Shown here piece after piece: positions 17,007-28,100 of a stretch of DNA of 64,000 nt (its first letter is position 1; each line of letters starts with the position of its first letter). Origin of the DNA: an uncultured Flavihumibacter sp. (lineage in GTDB: Bacteria; Bacteroidota; Bacteroidia; Chitinophagales; Chitinophagaceae); NCBI GenBank assembly GCA_902168105.1, contig CABHOY010000033.1, positions 118,915 through 182,914 of the forward strand, given 5' to 3'. Under the pieces are notes generated by a model. It was given only the letters and a program-made list of their open reading frames with translations. It did not search any database and had not been told where the DNA came from. Both the position numbers and the translations under genes were made by a program.

Positions 17007-18068
17007 TTATTGCACATGAAATGCAAAGATGATGATCTGCTGGTAAACATTACCAGGTTGCAGGATCGTATTAGGAAAGTGCGCATGGTTCGGACTGTCC
17101 GGGAAAGCCTGTGCTTCCAGCGCTACGGCGCCATGTTTGATGTAAGGCTTGCCCTGCTGTCCCGTGATGCTGCCATCCCAGTAATTAGAGCTATACACCT
17201 GTATACCCGGGAGGTCTGTAAATACCTTCAATATTCTTCCGCTCTGAGGATCTTCCAATATTGCTGCAGGCGTTTTGCCGGAAGCCTGTAATACGAAGTT
17301 ATGATCATAACCCATGTCTGCAGGAAAGCGATCAATGTTTTGGCCGATCCTTACTGGCGTTGTGAAGTCGAGCGGTGTACCGGCTACAGGAAGGATATTT
17401 CCGGTAGGAACGTTCTTGCTGCTCTTCTCCGTATAGGCCTGTGCGTTGATGGTGAGCAGGTGGTCTGTTACCAGCGACTGTTCAAACCCTGACAGATTGA
17501 AGTAAGAATGATTCGTCAGGCTGACAGGCGTAGCTTTATCGGTGGTAGCCGTGTAACGGATGCTCAGCTGATTGGTATCGTCAAGGATATATTGTACCTG
17601 GATAGCGAGATTACCCGGGTAACCTTCTTCACCGTCGGCACTTATATATTCCATGGTTACGCTGGCTTCGCCGCTGGTTTCGGAACATTGAGTTACCTCC
17701 CATACCTTGGCATGGAATCCCTCAATACCGCCATGCAGGTGGTTGCTGTCATTGTTAACAGGCAACTGGTAAGGCGTTCCGTCTACAACGATACGTCCAT
17801 CCGCAATGCGGTTGGCATATCTTCCCACGGTAGATCCGAAGTAGGCAGGGTTATGAAGATAATCTTCCGGATGCGCAAATCCGGCTACAATGTTCTTTTG
17901 TATGCCGGCGTTGTCGGGAGCATATATCGCAGTGATAGTGGCTCCCAGGTTGATCAGTTCTACCCTGACAGCGGAATTCTCAAGCGTGATCAGATAGAGG
18001 GGCGCTCCCCGCAACTCGCCGTATTGTTGACGGGTTGCGGATAGCGTCCTGCTATTAGTATTTAACAT
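17007..18068 (-). CDS. galM: Aldose 1-epimerase (galactose mutarotase)
   Basis: A 353-residue cytoplasmic protein of the usual length. It interconverts alpha and beta anomers of aldoses before phosphorylation. Family motifs are NLGATITAIYAPD, GRYANRIADG, NHLHGGIEGFHAKVW (substrate-binding His), LTNHSYFNLSG (catalytic His) and VALEAQAFPDSPNH (catalytic Glu). No signal peptide is present. Its first codons overlap the last seven bases of the upstream DUF5107 gene, so translation is coupled. With the sugar porter downstream, it feeds an imported hexose, probably galactose, into central metabolism. Confidence 0.94.
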   Translation of the reverse strand: MLNTNSRTLSATRQQYGELRGAPLYLITLENSAVRVELINLGATITAIYAPDNAGIQKNIVAGFAHPEDYLHNPAYFGSTVGRYANRIADGRIVVDGTPYQLPVNNDSNHLHGGIEGFHAKVWEVTQCSETSGEASVTMEYISADGEEGYPGNLAIQVQYILDDTNQLSIRYTATTDKATPVSLTNHSYFNLSGFEQSLVTDHLLTINAQAYTEKSSKNVPTGNILPVAGTPLDFTTPVRIGQNIDRFPADMGYDHNFVLQASGKTPAAILEDPQSGRILKVFTDLPGIQVYSSNYWDGSITGQQGKPYIKHGAVALEAQAFPDSPNHAHFPNTILQPGNVYQQIIIFAFHVQ

Positions 18069-21000
18069 TGAATCGTTTTTGTGAATGGATTAAAGGTAGC
18101 GCCCTGGTGATTAAGGTCCAGCGCCAGTACTTCGTCCAGGTATTGTTGTCCGGCTTGCTCCTGCTGAAGTCCCAGATGACCAAGTCCCATCAGGTAGAGA
18201 CAATGTATACGGTTCCGCTGATCAAGGTCAATATCAAATACTAGCATATCAGGTAATGATACGGCGAAATAATCGATGCGGATAGTATCTTTCAGATGCG
18301 CTTTACCGAACTGGATGAAGCGTTCGAAGATCTGTTTAGCTTTCTCCGGTTGTCCCAGTTGCTGCCATGCCAGCGCCTGATACACGATCTTGTCGGGTTG
18401 GGGATCATTGTAATATATCGCCTGTACCGGCTCGCTGATACCCACTGTGGCCGCCATGAAGTGTTCTCTCGCAGTAGCTGCCTGACCAAGTCCGGCGTAA
18501 GCACAACCCAACAGATAGTTGATATCGTTTTCCTGTGCACCGTATAGTTTTCCTTCACCCAGGTTATCAGGGTAACGGGAAAGTGATTGCAATAAGGTCA
18601 GTGCTTCATTGAAATCTTCCTGTAATATGGCCTGTTTCGCCAATGCCGTATGGCAGAGGATAAATTGCCCCACTACTTTACCTTCACCACCTTCCCACGG
18701 ATGGAACTGTCTTTGTGATAGGAGCTGACGCGCCTGTTCAAATTCACCGAGATTATTATACAAGGTGATACGCTCCAGGTAAAGGTCGTCCCTCGTTTCT
18801 ACCAGCTGCATGTTATTCTCCAGCAATGCCAGTCTTTCCTGTGATGATCTCCCGGTGATCTTATACAACTGATCGAGCTCCATCAGGATGCGTGCATCAT
18901 CAGGAGCAAGTGCAAACGCTTGTTCCATAAATATCACCGCCTGTGCTTTTTTATCGAGCTTGTTATAATAGGCGAGTGAGAGGTTCCTGTGTACAGTAGC
19001 GAAGGTGTCATCCAGGCTGACAGATCTCTCCCAGCAGGCGATGGCTTCGGGGTACTGGCGTTTGTCATACCAGAGATTACCCAGGTAGTAAGCCGCTTTC
19101 GCGTCGGACGGATTATTCGTAAGTGCACTTTGCAGGATGATCACTTCTTCCACTTTATTGGGGAAGCAATATCCGGGCGCTTCTTTTGCTGCCAGTTCAT
19201 AGTAGGTGGCTGCCTGCTCCGGTGCATTATTGCTGGTAGCAAACCATCCCATATAGTAATGTAGCAAAGGAGAAGTAGCGCCGTGTACTTTTATGTAAGA
19301 TGCTAATACTTCAATTGCAATTGCATAACAGCCGGCATGTGCATAATCAAGAGAAAGCTCCAGGTAGTTATTTACATTGCCGCGCATTAAAGTACGCAGG
19401 CGATCGAGTACTTCATGGTCATTGGTGGCCAGGTACCATTCAAACAAACATCCGTAGTTGAAAGGATCTATTTCCAGGGAAGCTTTTGCAAATTCAATAG
19501 CATCCGCAGTTAATCCTTTTTCTCTCAGTATGATCGTTTGCAGGTGACGGGCGGTATGATTATGATAATTGCGCACCAAAGATTTTTTAACCAATGATAA
19601 AGCGTCATCCCATTTCTGATTCGACGCTGCAATACGTGCCAGCATCAGGAAACCGCTGTGCTGCCAGGCATCGTTCCAGGTCGCTTTAAAGAAGATGTCA
19701 TAAGCTTCCGCTTTTTTCCCTTGCAGGAACAAAGAACATCCGAGGTTATAATATACCTCTCCGTCGTATGGATTCGGATTGCGGCTGGTCATTGTTTTGA
19801 TAGCCGTTCTGAAGTACGGTTCCGCTTTGCTGAACTGACCACGGCGAAGTAGTAACAAGCCCATAGCATTGTTACAGCGGATATCTCCCGGGCTTCTTCT
19901 CAAGCCTTCTTCGTAATAGTCTGTCGGATTGAAAGTAGCATGACGGTATTGCTCCAGGTGATGTCCGTTCAGGTATAGATCTTCCACCTGTTCTATGTCC
20001 TGTGGGAGTTTAGCGGCTGTTGCAGCGGCAGGTATCTCATGTTCCACCGGCGGCGCTGGCTGCCAGGACACAAGTACATGATTTGTTTCATCAGCAACAA
20101 CCACTTTCCAGTCTTCCTTTACAACGTTTGCACCACAGTCAAATGTGGCAGAGAAAGGCGCGTAAGGAGAAAGAGAGGCCGGGAATTGTTTTACTTCCTC
20201 GCCATTCTTCAACAGGCGGATGCTCGCGTTTTTATAAAGTGCAGTAGCGTATACTTTGATCGTTAATTGCTGTTCCTCCCATTCCATGTTCAGCATGGCT
20301 TCTTTGGTAGCATTTTTAACAACACCTGTTTGCGCATACGGCATGAAGTATTGCTCAAAGGTCTTTCCTTCATTAGGCTGCAGCCAGGAGAAGTCAGGCT
20401 GGTTATCAGTGAACATGCCTGTCATCAGCTCAATATAAGGGCCGTCTTCATCAGTCAGGTTCCTGTCCCAGGCATAGCCGAAATCGCCGTTGCCCCATGT
20501 CCATTGCTTCTTGCCCGGCGATACATGATGATCTGCCACGTGTAGCATACCTGCCTGCGTATCATGTTCGTAACAACCCATGAAGTCGTACTCAGAACGG
20601 ATAGCCATATAGGAGGTAGGTACAGGGATAGTATGATAACGGGAAATATCAGTTCCCGGTGAATAGTCTACTTTGTAATAAGTTCCCGTTGCAACAGGGA
20701 AATCAGATACGTCACGCTTCCCGTGATCAAACACTGCATATACATCAGGAGGGAAGACGGACTGATAATGATCATTCACTTTCACTGCCGGGTTAGCCCA
20801 CCAGAGGAAGGTTTGAGGGAAGAGGGTACGGTTAAAGAGTTTACCTTTTATTTCCAGGTAGGCCTTATCAGGATAGAGGGTGAACCCTGCCATGCCTTTG
20901 GTCCTGAACATTACTTCCACTTCATTCACCCACACGGTTTTACTGCCATCAGCGTTTTCTTCGGTAGTAAAATCTACCGCCTGAAAGGTGCTGGGGCGAT

Positions 21001-21364
21001 GGTGCTGCGGCCAGTTGAACTCTATACCTCCTGAGATCCAGGGACCGGCAAGTCCTACAAGCGCAGGTTTGATCACCTGGTTATAATACACAAAATCACG
21101 CTGTCTGATCTTGTCGTATGCACGCTGTACACGTCCCCCCAGTTCGGGCAGGAGCATGATCAGCAAAAATTCGTTTTCGAGGAATACAGCTGTGTATTCC
21201 TGCATGGTCTTCTCATCAGCAATCTGCTCGATAACGGGATGTGGGTAAACAACACCGCTGCTGCCCTGATATACTCTTTTCTCCAGGAACATAGGGTGTT
21301 TCTCCGGTGTGCCTGTTTTGTACGTGGGTATGGATACTTTCTCTATCCTGACTGTCACTTCCAT
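18062..21364 (-). CDS. DUF5107-TPR protein, cytoplasmic
   Basis: An 1100-residue protein without a signal peptide. The first 360 residues match the DUF5107 type (LLPELGGRVQRAYDKIRQRD, GGIEFNWPQHH, FLWWANPAVKVND, QWTWGNGDFGYAWDRNLTDE), a galactose-mutarotase-like beta-sandwich. About 100 residues of linking beta structure follow. Residues about 480-1090 are a long array of tetratricopeptide repeats (for example AYYLGNLWYDKRQYPEAIACW). The N-domain is related to sugar-binding and sugar-cleaving folds, so it may act on an intracellular oligosaccharide, with the TPRs as a scaffold; this is inference. It overlaps galM by seven bases and lies inside PUL 2. Its location in the cytoplasm separates it from the secreted hydrolase upstream. 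Confidence 0.88.
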   Translation of the reverse strand: MEVTVRIEKVSIPTYKTGTPEKHPMFLEKRVYQGSSGVVYPHPVIEQIADEKTMQEYTAVFLENEFLLIMLLPELGGRVQRAYDKIRQRDFVYYNQVIKPALVGLAGPWISGGIEFNWPQHHRPSTFQAVDFTTEENADGSKTVWVNEVEVMFRTKGMAGFTLYPDKAYLEIKGKLFNRTLFPQTFLWWANPAVKVNDHYQSVFPPDVYAVFDHGKRDVSDFPVATGTYYKVDYSPGTDISRYHTIPVPTSYMAIRSEYDFMGCYEHDTQAGMLHVADHHVSPGKKQWTWGNGDFGYAWDRNLTDEDGPYIELMTGMFTDNQPDFSWLQPNEGKTFEQYFMPYAQTGVVKNATKEAMLNMEWEEQQLTIKVYATALYKNASIRLLKNGEEVKQFPASLSPYAPFSATFDCGANVVKEDWKVVVADETNHVLVSWQPAPPVEHEIPAAATAAKLPQDIEQVEDLYLNGHHLEQYRHATFNPTDYYEEGLRRSPGDIRCNNAMGLLLLRRGQFSKAEPYFRTAIKTMTSRNPNPYDGEVYYNLGCSLFLQGKKAEAYDIFFKATWNDAWQHSGFLMLARIAASNQKWDDALSLVKKSLVRNYHNHTARHLQTIILREKGLTADAIEFAKASLEIDPFNYGCLFEWYLATNDHEVLDRLRTLMRGNVNNYLELSLDYAHAGCYAIAIEVLASYIKVHGATSPLLHYYMGWFATSNNAPEQAATYYELAAKEAPGYCFPNKVEEVIILQSALTNNPSDAKAAYYLGNLWYDKRQYPEAIACWERSVSLDDTFATVHRNLSLAYYNKLDKKAQAVIFMEQAFALAPDDARILMELDQLYKITGRSSQERLALLENNMQLVETRDDLYLERITLYNNLGEFEQARQLLSQRQFHPWEGGEGKVVGQFILCHTALAKQAILQEDFNEALTLLQSLSRYPDNLGEGKLYGAQENDINYLLGCAYAGLGQAATAREHFMAATVGISEPVQAIYYNDPQPDKIVYQALAWQQLGQPEKAKQIFERFIQFGKAHLKDTIRIDYFAVSLPDMLVFDIDLDQRNRIHCLYLMGLGHLGLQQEQAGQQYLDEVLALDLNHQGATFNPFTKTIQC

Positions 21365-21390
21365 ATGATCACTTTTATATTTATTTCGAT

Positions 21391-23577
21391 TTAATCCCGT
21401 GGGACCAGTTTAACTAATAATGCATCTTTCGCAGGCACTGTCAGCGTAAAGGAAGCCTGACCATTGCTGATCTCTCCTAATACCGCATCGGTCATAAAAT
21501 CCCTGATCTCATAGCGCCGATTGTCTGCCACATCCGCTGTTTGCCAGCTGGCTTCAAAAGGTTTATCCTTTATGAAGTTGAACATTGCCAGCAGCGTGGT
21601 ATCTCCTTTGCGGAAGAAGGTCATCTGCTGGTCCTGGCTGTCGCCTTCCGACATCTTTACCGGTGTGAACGCGGCAGGATGACTGAAGTATTCACATATC
21701 GCCGGATGGTTCAGGTATTTCCTAGCTCTTTCAGCTGCTACTTTCTGCCGCAGGTCGGAACCGTCTCCCAGTATACTACCCATTACCATCATAGCATAGA
21801 GGCGTACTTTTACTTCCTGTTCTGAGATGTCCGGGTTATTCTGAAAGTTCTTCATAACCACTACGTCCAGATTGGTAAATGGCCACAATGTGCCCTGCAT
21901 CCACGACATATGGGAGCCTGCCGCCAGTGAAGCAGCTGTACTGCCATAATGCGGAAAGCCCGGCTGATCATCCCGCAGATGAGAGTACACATCCGTAGAG
22001 ATAAAGCGGGTATGTGCATACTGATGGGGGAACATGGGGGAGATCGCCATTGTAATGAAAATATTGGGTCCCATGATGGAGTCCACCAGCGAGCGTAACA
22101 TTTTCAGTCCTTCGCTGTATGCCTGCATACCCGAGCGGATATTACGGTCGTACCGGGTGCTGGATTCCAGTGCACCGGCCGTCAGAAAATCTATTTTGAT
22201 AAAGGTAGCATGAATAGCTTTTGCTTTTTGTATCTGCTTGATGATACTGGCCCTCACAGCCGGATGGGAAGGATCGATAGGGTAGCAGGCCCAGTCTCCC
22301 GCTTTGTAAAGAATGGGCTGCCTGTTGTTATCCTTCAATACGACACTGCTCAGCGGGGTTTCTGTCCCTGCCAGTGGTTGGTCCAGGTGGTCCTTCCAGG
22401 CCCATACGGAGAATGGGATAAAATAGAAGCCCATTTGCTGCCGCTTTTTCTGCCCATATTTGGCCAAAGATGTCAATAGTGAGGTAGTGTATATGTTTTG
22501 GTCGTACGAGTCAACGCTGAGCACCGGAGGGGCATATTTGTTGAAGTTATCCAGGGAAGCGATGATGTCTGAAGTTTTGATCACTCCGGGCGGCATCATC
22601 ACCTTTCTGTAACCCAGTACGTCCTCTACGCCGAAGCTGTTCCAGTAAAAGGGCGCATTCCCTTTCCATTCGCTTCTGCCTGCCAGTTGTACATTGACCT
22701 GCCCGTACGCTGTGAACGCTTTGCGGATGTCTGTATCACCTGCCAGGTAGATGACTGGTGAAGTCACTGTTTTGCCCTGCATGGTGCAGTGCGGCGCATG
22801 GTCGTGGGTGCCATCCAGTCCGCCGTAAGCCGGTGGCAAAGCCTTATCATCCGCGGTAGTGGCGCCACCATATACGATAAAGGTATCGATACGTCCTGTT
22901 TCCTTACCCGCTCCATAGCGGAAGCCTGTTTTCCAGAAGTCGTGTGTCACACTGCCTGTAACCAGTCCTGATAAACTCCGCTGATCATAGATGGAAGTGA
23001 ACTCGTAACTCATCCCTGAAGCGGAAGGCCATTGCCGGGTAACGACAGGTACCCAGTTGTCATTGTCGAAAGGGACGTCGAGTATGCTGGGATTATTACC
23101 CGGAACAAACAGGTAGGCCTGCTGTTCCGGGATAATAGTTAATGGAGAGATGTTACGCGTTTCCAAAGTCGCATCACCAGTCGCCTGTACACTCAGTAAC
23201 AGGTGAGACGTTTGCGCGTACACAGTAATATGTTGCTCCAGTTTGAGCTGTCTGGACGGATCACTATGTATGACCGATATTGTTACACCTTTGCCGGAAG
23301 CATCCTGTACAGGAGCAGTACTGTACTTATGCTGCGAAAAATCTGTACTGGACAGTTTTCCTGCCTGCAACTCTTCTATTGTAGCAACTGTATTCTGCAG
23401 CTGTACGCCATTAGCGAACAGGTAGTTAACCCTGCCTGTATGGCTGTTAATGGTCACTCTGACCTGTGGATTGGATACCACGAGGCTGTCTGCTGCCGGT
23501 GTCACTGTCTGTGCCAGTAAGTTTCCGGAGGCCGTGCAAAGCAGGCCGGCAAATGATATGTAACGGATGATCTTCAT
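21391..23577 (-). CDS. GH36-like glycoside hydrolase (alpha-galactosidase-type), secreted
   Basis: A 728-residue protein with a signal peptide (to NLLAQ). The first 270 residues form a beta-sandwich as in GH36. The TIM-barrel carries PFYWNSFGVEDVLGY, then FIKIDFLTAGALE with the likely nucleophile Asp463, FITMAISPMFPHQYAH and ISTDVYSHLRDDQPG. The C-terminal 90 residues are a beta domain. The KxDF motif and order of domains point to clan GH-D, whose members mostly remove alpha-galactosyl groups. The segment that often reads NDPDH in relatives is here NLDVVVM, so specificity may differ. It follows SusD by six bases and is expected to trim glycan in the periplasm. Confidence 0.82.
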   Translation of the reverse strand: MKIIRYISFAGLLCTASGNLLAQTVTPAADSLVVSNPQVRVTINSHTGRVNYLFANGVQLQNTVATIEELQAGKLSSTDFSQHKYSTAPVQDASGKGVTISVIHSDPSRQLKLEQHITVYAQTSHLLLSVQATGDATLETRNISPLTIIPEQQAYLFVPGNNPSILDVPFDNDNWVPVVTRQWPSASGMSYEFTSIYDQRSLSGLVTGSVTHDFWKTGFRYGAGKETGRIDTFIVYGGATTADDKALPPAYGGLDGTHDHAPHCTMQGKTVTSPVIYLAGDTDIRKAFTAYGQVNVQLAGRSEWKGNAPFYWNSFGVEDVLGYRKVMMPPGVIKTSDIIASLDNFNKYAPPVLSVDSYDQNIYTTSLLTSLAKYGQKKRQQMGFYFIPFSVWAWKDHLDQPLAGTETPLSSVVLKDNNRQPILYKAGDWACYPIDPSHPAVRASIIKQIQKAKAIHATFIKIDFLTAGALESSTRYDRNIRSGMQAYSEGLKMLRSLVDSIMGPNIFITMAISPMFPHQYAHTRFISTDVYSHLRDDQPGFPHYGSTAASLAAGSHMSWMQGTLWPFTNLDVVVMKNFQNNPDISEQEVKVRLYAMMVMGSILGDGSDLRQKVAAERARKYLNHPAICEYFSHPAAFTPVKMSEGDSQDQQMTFFRKGDTTLLAMFNFIKDKPFEASWQTADVADNRRYEIRDFMTDAVLGEISNGQASFTLTVPAKDALLVKLVPRD

Positions 23578-23583
23578 AACTAA

Positions 23584-25086
23584 TTAGTAGCCCTCGTTTT
23601 GATCTGCAGGTGTAAGTTTAGGATTGTTTTCAAACTCTCTTGCAGGGATTGGATATAACAGGTGTTTAGCCTGTATATTCGGTGTTGCATCAGGATTATT
23701 GGCTTTGACGATATTCAGCAGGGTACCGGTCCTTTTCAGGTCGAACCATCTCCATCCTTCAAAGCCAAGCTCACGCATACGTTCCAGCATGATCTCGCTG
23801 CGTAGCTGATCCTGGGAAGGGACGCCATGCGCATTTTCCCATTTATCAAGTCCGGCACGTTGCCTGATCTTATTCAGATTGGTAAGCGCCGTAGTCACGT
23901 CATTCAGTTCGTTAACAGCTTCTGCATACATCAGTATCGCATCGGCAAGGCGCAGGTAGTACATGTTCCTGGAAGACAATGAACCACTCACGGATACCCC
24001 GTTGGTGATATCAAATTTCTTCACATGCGGTTTGCCTACATCCTCCCACCAGGAATAATCTACCAGCTCACCGTTTACGTTATAAAACACAGTACGGAAC
24101 GTAGCGTCTTTCCGGAGGTCATTGGCCTCGAAACTGTTGAAGAAGTAGTCGGTGGGAATGATCACATGTCCGCCCGCACCGGTCAGGTTAGGCGCGTTGA
24201 TCTGCCAGGCGCCGGTGTTATTGGCCATATTGCTGGTGTTGTCAGGTTCATTGGAGAACTGCACTTCAAACAGCGACTCAATATTGTTTTCATTCTTCTC
24301 TACGAACAGGTCAGCGTATACCGGCATAAGACTTGTTTTGTCAGATGTCAGCAATGGTTCCAGCGTGCTCTTTGCCAGGTCGTATTGCTTCCTGGTAAGA
24401 TAAACTTTACCCAGTAATGCAATGGCGGCTTCTTTATTCGCACGGCCTGCTTCTGCGCCATTATTGCCTTTGCTGTTCAGGTGCTCCGCTGCATATTGGA
24501 GGTCGGATATCACCAGCTGGTATACCTCTTCTGCCGTACTACGTGGATAGCCATCTCTTACGGCATCCGGGTTGTCAACATCGGTAGGCATTGGTACGCC
24601 ATCATAAAGTTGCACCAGGTAGAAGTAGAACAGCGCCCGCATGAATTTTGCTTCTCCCACTGAACGTGTTTTGAAGGCTTCATTTACGGAAGATTGCAGT
24701 GTATACTTAACGGCTACGTTGGCATTATTGATACCCTTATAACAATTGATCCAGAAACCCTGTACCACATCATTCTGTGCAGTGAGCAGGGGAGAGTAGC
24801 TGTTCACAGCTGCAAAGCCCTGCCAGTAAGGACCCCAGGTAGGTACGAAAATCGTCATCTTCGCTTCATCAGTTCCTACCATGCCTACGATTGCATAGTC
24901 GGACCTTTTCAGCACCAGCAACTGGCGGTAGATGCCGGTAAGGCCAGCCGTAATACCGGCTTCGTCTTTGTAAAGTTCTTCCGGAGAAACGAATACTTCC
25001 GGTTTTATATCAAGCTGTTTCTCACAGCCGGAGAAAAGGACCCCGGCAAGTATGATGAAGAAAAGTATATAGCGATGCGTTTGCAT
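23584..25086 (-). CDS. SusD/RagB-type glycan-binding lipoprotein (PUL 2)
   Basis: A 500-residue protein with lipobox GVLFSGC (Cys21). SusD-family blocks are GEAKFMRALFYFYLVQLYD, KEAAIALLGKVYLTRKQYD, YLRLADAILMYAEAVNEL and MLERMRELGFEGWRWFDLKR, ending with LLYPIPAREFENNPKLTPAD. It is the surface lid for the SusC encoded 18 bases upstream. Glycan specificity cannot be read from the sequence; the operon suggests an alpha-galactoside-containing substrate. Confidence 0.96.
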   Translation of the reverse strand: MQTHRYILFFIILAGVLFSGCEKQLDIKPEVFVSPEELYKDEAGITAGLTGIYRQLLVLKRSDYAIVGMVGTDEAKMTIFVPTWGPYWQGFAAVNSYSPLLTAQNDVVQGFWINCYKGINNANVAVKYTLQSSVNEAFKTRSVGEAKFMRALFYFYLVQLYDGVPMPTDVDNPDAVRDGYPRSTAEEVYQLVISDLQYAAEHLNSKGNNGAEAGRANKEAAIALLGKVYLTRKQYDLAKSTLEPLLTSDKTSLMPVYADLFVEKNENNIESLFEVQFSNEPDNTSNMANNTGAWQINAPNLTGAGGHVIIPTDYFFNSFEANDLRKDATFRTVFYNVNGELVDYSWWEDVGKPHVKKFDITNGVSVSGSLSSRNMYYLRLADAILMYAEAVNELNDVTTALTNLNKIRQRAGLDKWENAHGVPSQDQLRSEIMLERMRELGFEGWRWFDLKRTGTLLNIVKANNPDATPNIQAKHLLYPIPAREFENNPKLTPADQNEGY

Positions 25087-25104
25087 AAATGTCTTTTTAG
25101 GAAA

Positions 25105-28100
25105 TTATAAACCCATTTTTAAACCTACCAGGTAAGTGCGGAACCGTGGGTAGATATCGTAAGTTCCTGACGTGCCGATTTCCGGGTCAGTACCTTTATA
25201 CCCAGTGAACAGGAATGGTTCCAACGCCTGTGCATATACGTTCAGCGACCTTATTTTGAGCTTTGACAAAAGGGTAGGCGAGAAGTCGTACGCCAGTGTG
25301 ATGTTCCTGATACGCAGGAAATCTCCTTTCTGAACTGCAAAGCTGGAAGAACCCTGTGGCAGCGTCCTGGTAGAACTACCGAATGCATTCGGACGGGGAA
25401 TATCGGTATGCTGGTTTTCCGGTGTCCAGTAATTAAGACCATCTTTCAGGATCACCTTGCGGCCATCGGAATACACATAGTCCATGTAAGCCTTGTTGTA
25501 AATATCATGACCGTACATATAACTTGCGAATACCGTCATGGACACTCTTTTATACCGGAAATAGTTCCAGATACCGCCCCAGGCTTTAGGTGTAGTACGG
25601 CCTACTATCGCTCTGTCGTATTGGTTGATAATGCCGTCGTTGTTCAGGTCCTTAATACGTACGTCGCCAGGTCTGCCGGTAGGATTGAGTTTAAAATCAT
25701 CTCCCGTTCCATATATCCCGTCAAATACATAATCAACGATCAGGCTGTTCGGCGCTTCACCCACTTTCAGATAAGGACTGAGAGAGTCCCTGCCAGGCAG
25801 CAACGCGGTTACTTTGGATTTATATTTTGACCAGTTGAGGTCTACCTGCCAGTCGAAATTAGGCGTCTTCACCGGGTACAATTTCAATCCGATATCGATA
25901 CCTCTCGTATTCATGGAAGCGACATTGATCATCGTGTTATCGAAGCCCTGTGATGGCGCCAATGTATTTGACAGCAACAGGTTTTTGATATCCTTGTTAT
26001 AGAAGTCAAATGTCATTTGAATCCTGTTATTCAGGACTGCCAGGTCAAAGCCGGCATTGAACTGGTGCTGTGCTTCCCATTTCAATGCGCTGTTACCTTT
26101 GTTACCGCCTAACTGATAACCGCTGGATTGTGTACTGCCATTAAATGGATAAGTGGCGGCGTTCATCTGGGAGAAGATCCTGTCGTAGGAAACATCCTGG
26201 TTGCCAATTATGCCATAGCTGATCCTGATCTTCGCATCGCTGACACGTGATTTGAATTTCACACCGAGGAATGGTTCGTCAATCAGGCGCCATGCACCGC
26301 TGATAGATGGGAAGAAGCCATGACGGTTGTCTGCACCGAAGCGGGAGGAACCATCGTAACGGGCGGTGAAGTTGAGGATATAACGTTGTTTATATTTATA
26401 GATAGCCCTGCCCAGCAATGAACTGGTAGCCCAGTTGAAATAGTCGCTTTGAATATTATCTCTTCTCGCAGCGAGGCTCATATTTTTATAGGTCAGTTCA
26501 TCTGTCGGAAATCCGGATGCCTGCTCGAAGTTCCATTCCTGTCTTCTTTTCTGGAAGGTAAAACCAGAGAGGAGGTTAAGGGAATGCTCTTCTGAAGGAT
26601 TGTAGTCGTAGGTGAAGGTATTTTCCCATAACCAGTCGCGGTAACCGAAGTTCTGCACTTTGGCCACACCTTTCTGTACATATCCTGCACTTGTATTTCT
26701 TGGATAATATTCGAACTGCTGGTTCTTGTAGATATCAGCGCCTACATTGGAACGGAAGCTCAATCCGGGCAACACTTTATAATCCAGGTACATATTGCCT
26801 ATCAACCTGTCGTCTATGCGGCGGTTGATCGCATCTGTCACCATTGCAAGCGGATTATTCACCGTAATAGTTCCGGTATTGGGATCTACTACTACTGATG
26901 GCTTTCCTGTTGAGTCGTAAATAGGTCGCAATGGGCTCATGGTCACAGCTGTGTAGTAGGCTTCATTGCTGACGATGCTCTGTTGAATATGGGAATAGTT
27001 GCTATTCAGCCCTATGGTCAGTTTGTCTGTCACAGCCGATTCCACGTTCGCTTTCAGGGAATAACGTTTCATGTTAGACCCTTTGATGATACCGTCTTGG
27101 TTCAGGTAGTTACCACTGAGGTATACTTTGTTTTTACCGATACCATTGGAAATACTGAGTGTATGGCTTTGCTGTTGCGCAACCTGTGTGATAACGCTTG
27201 GCCAGTCATAGCTTTTGCCTTCGGCGAGGCTTTTAAGCTCTTCACCGCTGAATATTTTCTTGTCTGTCTCCGGATCATTCATCGGCCAGCCGGTCGCACT
27301 TTCGTCAAACCATGCCAGGCGGCGCAGATAGCCATACTGCGCGCCATCTATGAAATCATAGGTCTTAACGATCTTCTGTATGCCGTAGTATCCGTTGTAG
27401 TCAACGGACGCCCTGCCTGTTTTCGCTTTCTTTGTAGTGATGATCACTACGCCCGCAGCCGCTCTGGCGCCATATATAGCAGCCGCAGAAGCGTCTTTAA
27501 GTACGTCTATGGATTCAATGTCGTAAGGGTTGATCTCCCTGAGATCACCGGTCAGGATAACCCCGTCTACCACATAAATAGGCCCGTCGCCCTGTGTGAT
27601 CGAGTTGATCCCCCTGATCCTGATATTAGTACCTGCACCTGGCTGATAACCGGCGCTGGTGATCTGTACGCCCGGTACCCTGGCCTGCAATGCGCTGTTG
27701 ATGGAAGTTGCGGGCAGTTCGGAGATCTCCTTTCCGGAAAGGCTGGATACTGCGCTGGTGATGTCTTTCTTTTTCTGTTGACCGTAACCGATCACCACAA
27801 CTTCGTCAAGCCCGGAGATTTCCGCTTCCAGCTTTATGATCAGTGATGTTTGTCCGGGAGTGAATGTGACGGTCTGGGTCTTATAACCTACAAACCGGAA
27901 GCTCAGTACAGTTTTTGTTGATGGAAGGGGGAACTGGCCGTCTGCGTCCGCTTTCATGGACGCCCCTTTGTTAGTTGTGTTCGTAATGGTGACAAACGGT
28001 AACGGCTTCCCGGATGCTGCATCCAGCACCTTTCCTCCTGATACCTTGTCTTGTGCTGAAACCCACGTACTTAATGATAACAGTAGTAGGATGAGCAGGG

